From Acidimicrobiaceae bacterium (lineage in GTDB: Bacteria > Actinomycetota > Acidimicrobiia > Acidimicrobiales > RAAP-2): a stretch of DNA of 64,000 bases. A program made the translations under genes and the position numbers. The notes beneath the pieces are model-generated. The model did no database searches, had not been told where the DNA came from, and saw nothing but the letters and a program-made list of their open reading frames with translations. Shown here in pieces: positions 48,019-55,885 of the stretch. Location of the stretch: the NCBI GenBank assembly GCA_027451285.1, contig DAIDJP010000041.1:36870-100869 (forward strand), given 5' to 3'. Numbering within the stretch: position 1 is the stretch's first letter; each line of letters begins with the position of its first letter.

Positions 48019-48752
48019 GCTGGCGACGGGTTCTCGCGACGTCGCGGCGCGTCCTCCAGCAGCTGGGCCACGATCCACGCACCATCGGACTGCTGCTGGT
48101 GGTGCCGTCGGTCCTCATGGGCCTGCTGGCCTGGATCCTCCAGCACCGTCGCGAGACCTTCGACGCCATCGGACCGCCCCTGCTCGGAATCTTCCCGCTG
48201 GTCGTGATGTTCCTCGTCACCTCGGTCGCCACATTGCGCGAGCGCACGAGCGGCACCCTCGAACGCCTCCTCACGCTGCCGCTGAGCAAGGCTGAGTTCG
48301 TCCTCGGCTACGCGCTGTCCTTCGGCCTGGCGAGCGTCGTGCAGGCCGCGCTCGTCTCCGGTCTGTCGTTTTGGGTCTTCGGACTGCACGTGGCGGGTTC
48401 GGCGTGGCTGATCTCGCTGATCGCGGTGGAGGACGCTCTCTTGGGCACGGCCATGGGCCTCGCGCTCAGCTCGTTAGCGGCCACCGAGTTCCAGGCGGTG
48501 CAGTTCATGCCCGCCTTCATCTTGCCCCAGACGCTGCTCTGCGGACTCTTCGTGCCACGCGAGCAGCTGCCCACGGCGCTGCACTGGCTCTCGGACGTGC
48601 TGCCGATGTCCTACGCCGTCGATGCCACGCGCCACCTCAGTGACCCCGTGTCCTCGGGTGGACGATGGATCATCGATGCGGCGGTCATCCTCGCCTTCGT
48701 CGTCGTCGCTCTGGCGAGCGGAGCGGCCACGCTGCGGCGTCGGACCCGCTGA
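48015..48752 (+). CDS. ABC-2 type transporter permease
   Basis: 245 aa with about six transmembrane helices (GLLLVVPSVLMGLLAWIL, LLGIFPLVVMFLVTSVATL, and so on). The RERTSGTLERLLTLPLSKAEFVLGY segment is the cytosolic ABC-2 signature between helices 2 and 3. It partners the ATPase before it, with overlapping start. Substrate unknown; probably an exporter. Confidence 0.9.
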   Translation: MSWRRVLATSRRVLQQLGHDPRTIGLLLVVPSVLMGLLAWILQHRRETFDAIGPPLLGIFPLVVMFLVTSVATLRERTSGTLERLLTLPLSKAEFVLGYALSFGLASVVQAALVSGLSFWVFGLHVAGSAWLISLIAVEDALLGTAMGLALSSLAATEFQAVQFMPAFILPQTLLCGLFVPREQLPTALHWLSDVLPMSYAVDATRHLSDPVSSGGRWIIDAAVILAFVVVALASGAATLRRRTR

Positions 48753-48763
48753 CGAACCGAGCG

Positions 48764-49282
48764 TTACGTGAGAACGCGCAGCTGGGTCTTGTAGCGCCGA
48801 CCGTTCTCCACGTAGAGCGCTGCTCCCTCGGCGATGGCCGCCTGGTCGCTCGCGCCTTCCTTGATCGTCGCGGGCACTCCCACCGCCAGGGCGCCCTCGG
48901 GCACCAGGGTGCGGTTGCGCACGACCGCGCCGGCCGCCACCGTGGCGCCCGTGTGCACTTCGGCGTGGTGCAAGACGACCGAGGAGCTGCCCACGAGTGC
49001 GCCGTCGTGGATGACGCAGCCCTCGAGGTGGGCGTTGTGGCCGACCACGCAGTCGCTGCCCACCACCGTTGGGAACTCTTCGACCGCGTGCACGATCGTG
49101 CCGTCCTGGATCGACGTGCGCTCGCCCACGATGATCGTGCCGTAGTCGCCGCGCAGCACCGCGCCCGGCCAGATCGACGAGAGCGCCCCGATGCGCACGT
49201 CACCAATCACCACGGCGTCGGGGTGGACGAAGGCGTCGGGGTGCACGGTGGGAACCCGCTCACCAAGGGCGTAGATCGGCAT
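48764..49282 (-). CDS. gamma-carbonic-anhydrase family (left-handed beta-helix) protein
   Basis: 172 aa. It has hexapeptide repeats (VIGDVRIGALSSIWPGAVLRGDYGTIIVGERTSIQDGTIVH) and metal-ligand histidines in VGHNAHLEGCV and LHHAEVHTG, fitting the trimeric gamma-CA/PaaY-type family. Enzymatic carbonic anhydrase activity is not certain in this family. The ATG has AGGAGGAG upstream, following the zinc-ribbon gene by 9 nt. Confidence 0.88.
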   Translation of the reverse strand: MPIYALGERVPTVHPDAFVHPDAVVIGDVRIGALSSIWPGAVLRGDYGTIIVGERTSIQDGTIVHAVEEFPTVVGSDCVVGHNAHLEGCVIHDGALVGSSSVVLHHAEVHTGATVAAGAVVRNRTLVPEGALAVGVPATIKEGASDQAAIAEGAALYVENGRRYKTQLRVLT

Positions 49283-49291
49283 GGTCTCCTC

Positions 49292-49474
49292 CTAGTGGGT
49301 CAGCCACGAAATTAACTGGTAGAGGCGCCAGATCAGGTAGATGATCGTCACCACGATGAAAAACCGCCACCGCCAGGGCATGGGCTCGCGCGCCGGCTCG
49401 GTGACGCTCTGACCACACACGTCGCACGTGTCGCCCTCGACGGGCCGGTCACAGTTCTCACACCACGAGGCCAC
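49292..49474 (-). CDS. small zinc-ribbon membrane protein
   Basis: 60 aa. An N-terminal four-cysteine ribbon (WCENCDRPVEGDTCDVCGQ) is followed by one transmembrane helix (RFFIVVTIIYLIWRLYQLISW). It is membrane-anchored with a zinc site presumably in the cytosol. The GTG overlaps the der TAG stop by one base. Function unknown. Confidence 0.75.
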   Translation of the reverse strand: MASWCENCDRPVEGDTCDVCGQSVTEPAREPMPWRWRFFIVVTIIYLIWRLYQLISWLTH

Positions 49475-50772
49475 TAGTCGATCCTGACTCGCACCTTCAG
49501 TGGCGTCGAACCCAGTTCGAAGCGCTCGCGCAGACTGCGCTCCACGTAGCGCAGGTAGGTTGCCGGAAGCCGTCCCGAGACGAAGAGCGTGAAGGTCGGT
49601 GGTTCGCTCGCTCCCTGGACGGCGTAGCGGATCTTGCCGGTAGGAGCGGGCTGCTTGATCTGCAGGTCACGGATCGCGCGGTTGAGAACGCCGGTTGGCA
49701 CGCGAGTCGCGTAGTCCGCGGCGGCCTCGCCGAGGGCCGGCAGCAGCTTGTGCACGCCGCGCCCGGAAATCGCCGTGGTCTTGATGACCGGGGCGCTGCC
49801 GAGGAACGCGAGACGGTCGCCGAGCTTGGCGAGGACCTGGGGGCGCTCCTCGGTGGGGATCAATTCCCACTTGTTGAGAACCACGATCGCCGGACACCCC
49901 GCGCCGGCGATGCGCTCGGCGAGGCGCTGGTCCTGGCCGGTCACGCCGATGGTCGCGTCAATGACCAGCACCGCGATGTCCGCACGGTCGAGCGCCTCGA
50001 GGCTGCGCAGGACCGCGTAGGTCTCCAGACCCGCCTCGGTCTTGGCGCGCCGGCGCATGCCCGCGGTGTCGATGAAGCGGATCAGCCCCTGATCGGTCTG
50101 GACGACGGTGTCGATGGCGTCGCGCGTGGTGCCCGGCATATCGTGGACGACCGAACGCTCCTCGCCGATCAGCTGGTTGAAGAGGGTGGACTTGCCCACG
50201 TTGGGCCGGCCCACGATCGCCACGCGCAAGGCGCCGTCGTCGGGCTCCTCCACGGGGGTCTCGTCGGCCTGGTCGGCCAGGATCAGGCGGTCCACGATGG
50301 CGTCGAGCAGGTCGCCCGCGCCGCGCCCGTGCAGGGCGCTGATCGTGAACGGCTCACCCACGCCCAGCTGGAGGAACTCCCAGCTCTGGGCGTCGTGGTT
50401 CGCGTCGTCGACCTTGTTGGCGACGAGCAGGATCGGCCGGCCGCTGCGCAGAGCCCAGCGCGCCGCCTGAAGGTCTTCGTCGACGACGCCGGTCGTGACG
50501 TCGACGACCAGGATCACGAGATCCGCCGCCGCGAGCGCGGTCTCGGCCTGCTGGGAGACCTTGGACTGGAGGTCATCGCCGCTGGTCGTCCAGCCTCCCG
50601 TGTCGACCACGTCGAAGGTGACCCCGCGCCACTCGACTTCGACGCTCTTGCGGTCACGCGTGACGCCGCGATGCTCTTCGACGACCGCGACGCGCCGTCC
50701 CGCCAGGCGGTTGACCAGCGAGCTCTTGCCGACGTTGGGCCGGCCCACGATGACGACCTGCTTGTGCTTCAT
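49474..50772 (-). CDS. der: ribosome-assembly GTPase Der (EngA)
   Basis: 432 aa from ATG 50772, which overlaps the radical-SAM stop; the track start runs into that gene. Two G domains are present: GRPNVGKSSL / DTGGW / NKVD and GRPNVGKSTL / DTAGM / NKWE, then a KH-like C-terminal domain. Der assists 50S ribosomal subunit assembly. It is coupled to the upstream PDZ-radical SAM gene, an association conserved in several bacteria. Confidence 0.96.
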   Translation of the reverse strand: MKHKQVVIVGRPNVGKSSLVNRLAGRRVAVVEEHRGVTRDRKSVEVEWRGVTFDVVDTGGWTTSGDDLQSKVSQQAETALAAADLVILVVDVTTGVVDEDLQAARWALRSGRPILLVANKVDDANHDAQSWEFLQLGVGEPFTISALHGRGAGDLLDAIVDRLILADQADETPVEEPDDGALRVAIVGRPNVGKSTLFNQLIGEERSVVHDMPGTTRDAIDTVVQTDQGLIRFIDTAGMRRRAKTEAGLETYAVLRSLEALDRADIAVLVIDATIGVTGQDQRLAERIAGAGCPAIVVLNKWELIPTEERPQVLAKLGDRLAFLGSAPVIKTTAISGRGVHKLLPALGEAAADYATRVPTGVLNRAIRDLQIKQPAPTGKIRYAVQGASEPPTFTLFVSGRLPATYLRYVERSLRERFELGSTPLKVRVRID

Positions 50773-52142
50773 CGCCCCGCCATGACCGGAGACGAGATCT
50801 CCTCGAGCACGCGACGAAGGTCGAGTCCCGTGGTCGGCACCGTGCGCACGCGCCGGGGCAGGTCCTCGAGGGTCAGTCCGTCGAGGAAGCGCCCCTCGTT
50901 CACGCACACGTCGGGGATCAGAACGGTGGTGTCGGGGGTCATCTCACCCAGGGCCCTCGTCAGGTCCGCACCGGTCAGGAGACCGGCCACCTTGATGTTG
51001 CCGCCGAAGTACTGGTTGGTCACGGCGCGTACCTCGACGTGGGCGTAGCCCACCGCATCGAGCAGCTCGCGCAGGATCGGTGCGGCGTACTCACCGGTGA
51101 GGATCGTCACCGACTCGCCACCACCACCGACTGAGGATCCGCGAACCGCGCGATAGCCCCACGCCGGTGCGCCGTCGACGCTCTGGAAGAATCCCGTGCC
51201 CAGCGTGTCCATGACGACCTCGTCGAGGAAGCTCTGGCGAAACGCCGCCACCAGGCCGATGCCGTTCTCGGCCTGGTCCAGGGAGTCGAAGTAGGAGGGC
51301 TCGCGCGGGTCGATCCCGGCGACGAGGTAGAACTCGTCACTCGCGTTGATCGAGACGGCAAGGCCCATCTCGCGCACCAGGTCGTGGTAGCGCTCGGCGA
51401 GGCCCACCACGACGGCCGCCTCGTCGCGGGTGTGCGGACGCATCGACTCTTCGAGGGAGAAATCGCTCACCCCGACCGGCACCAGCGCCAGCGAGGCCAG
51501 CCCGGGGTACGTCGTCACGACGTCGTCGAGGGTGCGCTCGAGCTCGGCACCGTCATTGACGCCCGGACACAGCACGACCTGGCCGTGGACCTCAATGCCC
51601 GCGTTGAGCAGTTCGCGTAGCCAGCGCAGGCTCGTCGCCCCGCGCGGATTGCGCAGCATCTCGGCGCGCAGCCCGGGATTGGTGGTGTGGATCGACACGT
51701 ACAGCGGCGAGAGGCGCTCCTCGATCACGCGCTCGAGGTCGAACTCGGTGAAGCGCGTCAGGGTCGTGTAGTTGCCGTAGAGGAAGGAGAGGCGAAAGTC
51801 GTCGTCCTTCACGTAGAGCGAGCGACGAAGGCCCTTGGGCAGCTGGTAGATGAAGCAGAACGTGCAGTGGTTGTCGCACGTGCGGATCCGGTCAAAGACC
51901 GCCGAGTCGATCGACAGGCCCAACGGGGCTCCGGCGTCCTTTTCGATGACGACCTTGCGGGCCAGGCCGCTCCCCTCGCGCTTGACGACCAGGACGACGC
52001 GCTCGCCGTCGACCAGCTGCTGGTATTCGATGATGTCGGTCGGCTCGCGGCCGTTGATGCTGACGAGCTCGTCACCGACGGCCAGATCCACGCTCGCGGC
52101 GGGCGAGTCAAGGGAAATCGAGGAAATGCGGGCGCCCGACAC
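50769..52142 (-). CDS. PDZ-radical SAM-DUF512 protein
   Basis: 457 aa from GTG 52142. A PDZ-like N-terminus (ISSISLDSPAASVDLAVGDELVSINGREP) is followed by radical-SAM cluster motif CDNHCTFCFIYQLPKG and the C-terminal DUF512 domain (SFLDEVVMDTLGTGFF..). The family is widespread in Gram-positives and cyanobacteria, with no settled reaction. The start is fixed by a TAGGCT box 6 nt upstream. It sits upstream of der (ATGA overlap), suggesting a role near ribosome assembly or translation. Confidence 0.88.
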   Translation of the reverse strand: MSGARISSISLDSPAASVDLAVGDELVSINGREPTDIIEYQQLVDGERVVLVVKREGSGLARKVVIEKDAGAPLGLSIDSAVFDRIRTCDNHCTFCFIYQLPKGLRRSLYVKDDDFRLSFLYGNYTTLTRFTEFDLERVIEERLSPLYVSIHTTNPGLRAEMLRNPRGATSLRWLRELLNAGIEVHGQVVLCPGVNDGAELERTLDDVVTTYPGLASLALVPVGVSDFSLEESMRPHTRDEAAVVVGLAERYHDLVREMGLAVSINASDEFYLVAGIDPREPSYFDSLDQAENGIGLVAAFRQSFLDEVVMDTLGTGFFQSVDGAPAWGYRAVRGSSVGGGGESVTILTGEYAAPILRELLDAVGYAHVEVRAVTNQYFGGNIKVAGLLTGADLTRALGEMTPDTTVLIPDVCVNEGRFLDGLTLEDLPRRVRTVPTTGLDLRRVLEEISSPVMAGR

Positions 52143-52148
52143 CCCGCC

Positions 52149-52154
52149 AGCCTA
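52149..52154 (-). promoter_or_regulatory. -10 box TAGGCT for the radical SAM-der operon
   Basis: Minus-strand TAGGCT 6 nt before the GTG at 52142; 22 nt from the ispH -10 box. Confidence 0.6.
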
Positions 52155-52176
52155 ATGGCGCGCGACGTCTCCTCAC

Positions 52177-52182
52177 TAGGCT
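52177..52182 (+). promoter_or_regulatory. -10 box TAGGCT for ispH
   Basis: TAGGCT 6 nt before the ispH GTG; the same hexamer as the divergent promoter. Confidence 0.6.
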
Positions 52183-52188
52183 GGCTTC

Positions 52189-53226
52189 GTGAGTGTGGAC
52201 AAGGTTGTTCTGGCCGCCCCGCGAGGGTTCTGCGCCGGCGTCGAGAAGGCCATCAAGGCCCTGGACTGGATGACGCGGATCTTCGAGCCCCCGGTGTACT
52301 GCTACCACGAGATCGTCCACAACCAGTTCGTCGTCAATCACTTCACCTCCCTCGGGGTCGTCTTCGTCAACGACGTGGCCGACGTGCCGCGCGGGGCGCC
52401 GGTCATGCTCTCGGCCCACGGCTCGCCCCCCCAGGTCATCGAGGCCGCGCGCCGCGGCGGGGGCACCGTCATCGACGCCGTGTGCCCCCTGGTGACCAAG
52501 GTCCACCACGAGCTCAAGGTGCGCGCGCGAAAGGGCTACACCGTCCTCTACGTCGGCCACGAGGGCCACGAGGAGGCCGTGGGCACCATGGCGGTCGCCC
52601 CGGACTCGGTGCACCTCATCGAGACCATCGCCGACATCGACCGCCTGGCCGGACTCGAGGGACCCGTCGCGCTGCTGAGTCAGACCACGCTGAGCCTGGA
52701 CGAGTGGCAGGACCTGCGCGACCACGCCCAGGAGGTCTTCCCCGACATCTGGATGCCCAATCGCAGCGACCTGTGCTTTGCCACCACCAATCGCCAGGCG
52801 GCCCTGCGCGCGATCGCCGCCGAGGCCGACGCCGTCATCGTCATCGGCTCGGCCAACTCTTCGAACACGGTGGCCCTGGCCACCGTGGCCCGCGCCAGCG
52901 GGGCGTCGCGGGTCTATCGGGTCAACGGCGTGCGTGACCTGCCCGACGACCTCGAGGGCGTCGTGGCCGTGACCGCCGGAGCCTCCGCGCCCGAATCACT
53001 GGTCAACGAGGTCCTCGACGCTCTCAATCCCCGCGAGGGCGTGAGCGTGCGCACGGCCACCGTCGAGGACGAGTACTTCCCGCCCCCGCCCGAGCTTCGC
53101 GAGACCTTGCGCACCCTCGCGGCCCTGCTCGACGTGTGCCTGGGCGCGCCGACGCGCTCGAGCTTCGACGCCGCGGCCGACCGGGAGTTCACCGCGGCCC
53201 AGGTTCTCTCGACCACCAGCCGTTAA
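52189..53226 (+). CDS. ispH: 4-hydroxy-3-methylbut-2-enyl diphosphate reductase IspH
   Basis: 345 aa from GTG 52189. It starts VDKVVLAAPRGFCAGVEKAIKAL (LytB signature with the first cluster Cys), then DAVCPLV with the second Cys and SDLCFATTNRQ with the third, and GSANSSNTVALA. It makes IPP and DMAPP, the last step of the MEP pathway. The mRNA is probably leaderless. A little longer at the C-terminus than E. coli IspH, as in other actinobacteria. Confidence 0.95.
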   Translation: MSVDKVVLAAPRGFCAGVEKAIKALDWMTRIFEPPVYCYHEIVHNQFVVNHFTSLGVVFVNDVADVPRGAPVMLSAHGSPPQVIEAARRGGGTVIDAVCPLVTKVHHELKVRARKGYTVLYVGHEGHEEAVGTMAVAPDSVHLIETIADIDRLAGLEGPVALLSQTTLSLDEWQDLRDHAQEVFPDIWMPNRSDLCFATTNRQAALRAIAAEADAVIVIGSANSSNTVALATVARASGASRVYRVNGVRDLPDDLEGVVAVTAGASAPESLVNEVLDALNPREGVSVRTATVEDEYFPPPPELRETLRTLAALLDVCLGAPTRSSFDAAADREFTAAQVLSTTSR

Positions 53227-53249
53227 TCCTGACGGGAGGGCTTCGCCGG

Positions 53250-53255
53250 TATACT
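53250..53255 (+). promoter_or_regulatory. -10 box TATACT for the HD gene
   Basis: TATACT 6 nt before the GTG at 53262, the same hexamer and spacing as at 149. No ribosome-binding site. Confidence 0.6.
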
Positions 53256-53261
53256 CTGCCT

Positions 53262-53807
53262 GTGAATTCCTTCCCGAGCATGGACGTCTCCACGCGTGAG
53301 CAGTGGATGGTCATCGCCGAGGAGACGATCTCCGCTCAGGCGCGCGTGGCGCGCCAGCTCCTGGACATGGTCCGGGGCCTCTCGAACGTCACCGACGGAT
53401 TCAGCGTCGATCAGATGGTCCACGCCCTGCAGACCGCGACGCGGGCCGAACGCGACGGGGCCGATGAGCAGGTGGTGGTCGCCTCGCTGCTCCACGACGT
53501 CGGCAAGCTGATCTCGGTGCCCAACCACCCGCGTATCGCCGCGGAGATCCTTCGCCCTTACGTGCGCGACGAGGTCTACGCGATGATCGCCTACCACCAG
53601 GACTTCCAGGGCCGCTACTACTACGAGTACCTGGGAATGGACCCCAACCTGCGCGAACGTCACCGCGATCAGCCCTGGTACGAACTGGCCGAGCGCTTCG
53701 CCGACGCCTGGGACCAGACGTCCTTCGACCCCGACTACGACCACGAACCCCTCGAGCACTTCGAGCCGATGGTTCATCGCGTCTTCGCCCAAGCCCACTC
53801 ACTCTAA
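53262..53807 (+). CDS. HD-domain phosphohydrolase-like protein
   Basis: 181 aa from GTG 53262, fixed by the -10 box (ATG 53280 is the alternative; the track's 53136 start runs back through ispH). The metal site is VVASLLHDVGK with downstream His in NHPRIAAEILRPYV and AYHQDFQGRYY. The profile resembles predicted HD phosphohydrolases of the MIOX/PhnZ-like type with SFDPDY-like and FEPMV ends. Substrate unknown. The GT2 gene follows 8 nt later. Confidence 0.75.
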   Translation: MNSFPSMDVSTREQWMVIAEETISAQARVARQLLDMVRGLSNVTDGFSVDQMVHALQTATRAERDGADEQVVVASLLHDVGKLISVPNHPRIAAEILRPYVRDEVYAMIAYHQDFQGRYYYEYLGMDPNLRERHRDQPWYELAERFADAWDQTSFDPDYDHEPLEHFEPMVHRVFAQAHSL

Positions 53808-53814
53808 GGACACC

Positions 53815-54615
53815 ATGGCCAGCCACGACCTCGAGAAGCGCCGCCTCAGCAAATTGCGCCACTACGCCATCGAGCAGGCCATGGCCCAGCTCGAGGCCGA
53901 GCGCCCGGGCTATCAGCCCCTGGCAATCGTCGCCTCCATCTGCGCCTACGAAGAGGAGGGCAACATCGGCGCCGTCTTAGAGGCGATGCCCGAGACCATC
54001 AACGGTGAGCCCTACACCATCCTCGTCGTGGTCGACGGCGGTGAGGACAAGACCGCCGAGATCGCGCGTAGTTTCCCCCAGGCGGTCGTGATCGAGTTCC
54101 CGGTCAACCTGGGCCACGGCGTGGCGTTGCAGGTGACCTACCGCTACTGCATCGATCACAACGTGAAGTACGTCGTGACCCTCGACGCCGACGGCCAGAA
54201 CGACCCCGCCGAGATCCCCGACGTGCTGGCGCCCCTCCTGAGCGACCAGGCCGACTTCGTGGTCGCCAGCCGACGTCTGGGCCAGGATCGCACGTCCGAC
54301 CGCTTCCGCAAGCTCGGGGTGCTGACCTTCTCCTTCATCATGAACCTCATGACCGGCGCGCACCTCACCGACACCTCAACTGGCTATCGCGCGCTGCGCG
54401 TGACGATGCTCGCCGACGTCATCGACCGTCTGACCCAGGAGCAGTACCAGACCGCCGAACTGCTCATCACCTGTCTCAAGCGCGGCTGGCGGGCCGCCGA
54501 GGTGCCCACCGTGTGGCACCCGCGCCAGTCCGGCACGACCAAGAAGGGCGCCAACTGGCTCTTCGGCTTTCGCTACGCCCGGGTGGTCTTTGGCACCTGG
54601 TGGCGCGAGCGCTAG
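53815..54615 (+). CDS. GT-A family 2 glycosyltransferase (polyprenyl-phosphate sugar transferase-like)
   Basis: 266 aa with AAGGA before the ATG. The nucleotide-sugar region is VASICAYEEEGNIGAVLEAMPE, the metal DXD is in TLDADGQNDPAEIPDV, and an FSFIMNLMTGAHLTDTSTGYRA motif is like DPM1-type enzymes. There are no clear transmembrane helices. It probably transfers a sugar to a lipid or protein acceptor. It follows the HD gene. The stop is opposite the plsC stop in a CTAG palindrome. Confidence 0.85.
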   Translation: MASHDLEKRRLSKLRHYAIEQAMAQLEAERPGYQPLAIVASICAYEEEGNIGAVLEAMPETINGEPYTILVVVDGGEDKTAEIARSFPQAVVIEFPVNLGHGVALQVTYRYCIDHNVKYVVTLDADGQNDPAEIPDVLAPLLSDQADFVVASRRLGQDRTSDRFRKLGVLTFSFIMNLMTGAHLTDTSTGYRALRVTMLADVIDRLTQEQYQTAELLITCLKRGWRAAEVPTVWHPRQSGTTKKGANWLFGFRYARVVFGTWWRER

Positions 54616-55283
54616 CCCAACTCGTCGAGGGCCTGTTGGTAGACCCGCTCGAGTTCGGAGCGTAGCTCCTCGCTCTTGGCCGTGATCGCGCGGCGCGAGA
54701 CCCGCTCCTGACCCTCGCCGGAAGGAGGAGCGATCGGGGCGCCGATCACAATACGGATCCGCGCCGGGCGGGGCAGCCACTTGCCCGCCGGCATCGCCCT
54801 CTCCGAACCGCCGACCCCGACGGGCACCACCGTGGCGCCGGTGCGCGAGGCTACGAACATCGCGCCATCACGCAACTCGGCGACCGCGCGGCCCTCCTTG
54901 CGAGTTCCTTCGGGAAAGAGCACCAGAGCGTGACCGCGGCGTAGCACCTCTTCGGCCAGGGCCATGCTTTCGCGGTCCGCGCTGCCGCGCTTGACCGGAA
55001 AGGCGCCCAAGTGCAGCAGCAGGATGCGCAGGGGCGCGAACTTGAAGATGCCGTCCTTGGCCATGAAGAAGACCTTGCGCGGCGAGATGAAGAGGGTAAA
55101 GGCGAAGTCGACGTTGGAGCGATGTATCGGGGCGATCAGGACCGGACCGGAAAGGGGGATGTTCTCCTTGCCAGTGACGCGCGGGCGATAGAGAACGAAG
55201 GAGAGGAACGTCAGCAGCCCCGCCACCAGGCGATAGACCACGGTCTTGTTCTCGTTTATCTCGAGCGTCGCGCTGTCAGACAT
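54612..55283 (-). CDS. plsC: 1-acyl-sn-glycerol-3-phosphate acyltransferase
   Basis: 223 aa from ATG 55283, with GGGAGAG upstream; the track's 55550 start runs back through cmk. The acyltransferase motifs are HRSNVD (H-x4-D) and FPEGTRKEG; PVKRGSAD lies between. An N-terminal transmembrane helix is likely. It acylates lysophosphatidic acid in the membrane. It overlaps the cmk 3' end by 28 nt. Confidence 0.9.
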   Translation of the reverse strand: MSDSATLEINENKTVVYRLVAGLLTFLSFVLYRPRVTGKENIPLSGPVLIAPIHRSNVDFAFTLFISPRKVFFMAKDGIFKFAPLRILLLHLGAFPVKRGSADRESMALAEEVLRRGHALVLFPEGTRKEGRAVAELRDGAMFVASRTGATVVPVGVGGSERAMPAGKWLPRPARIRIVIGAPIAPPSGEGQERVSRRAITAKSEELRSELERVYQQALDELG

Positions 55284-55885
55284 CGGATGATCTCTCCCAC
55301 CACGTCCTCGACGGTTCGATCCGTCGTGTCTATCACTGTCGCGTCGTGCGCCTGACGCAGGGGCGACGCGCTGCGACTCGAGTCCACCAGGTCGCGTCGG
55401 GCCACCGAACCCGCGTCCTCGTCGTCGCGGCGCCGGCTGCGCTCCTCGAGCGAGGCGGTCAAGTAGATCTTGAGCGTCGCGTCGGGAAAGACGACCGTCG
55501 TGATGTCGCGCCCCTCGACGACGGTGCCGACGGGCTGGGCGTCCGCCCACTCGCGCTGGCGACGCACCATCGCGCGACGCACCTCGGGATTGGCCGCCAC
55601 CACGGACACGGCGTGGTTGGTGGCCTCGCTGCGAATCTCGTCCTCAACGTCGCGACCGTTGACCGTGACGCGCGGCAACGTGGTGAGCGAGACCGAATTG
55701 GCGAGCTCGGCCAGCGCCCCGGCGTCGTGTACGTCGAGTCCGCGCCTCAGTGCCTCGACAGTGACCGCGCGGTACATGGCGCCGGTGTCGAGGAACGACC
55801 ATCCGAGGGCACCGGCCAGGGCGCGCGCCACGGTGGACTTGCCCGAGCCCGCGGGTCCGTCGATCGCGATGACCGCCTCGCTCAT
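55256..55885 (-). CDS. cmk: cytidylate kinase
   Basis: 209 aa. AIDGPAGSGKSTVARALAGALGWSFLDTGAMYRAVT is the CMP kinase P-loop and acceptor region. RDITTVVFPDATLKIYLTASLEERSRRR is the lid part. It phosphorylates CMP and dCMP. Start overlaps the aroA stop (ATGA). Confidence 0.95.
   Translation of the reverse strand: MSEAVIAIDGPAGSGKSTVARALAGALGWSFLDTGAMYRAVTVEALRRGLDVHDAGALAELANSVSLTTLPRVTVNGRDVEDEIRSEATNHAVSVVAANPEVRRAMVRRQREWADAQPVGTVVEGRDITTVVFPDATLKIYLTASLEERSRRRDDEDAGSVARRDLVDSSRSASPLRQAHDATVIDTTDRTVEDVVGEIIRCLTARRSR

Noticed and set aside
49750-51048. Plus-strand ORF of 432 aa
   Set aside because: Antisense to der and the DUF512 gene.
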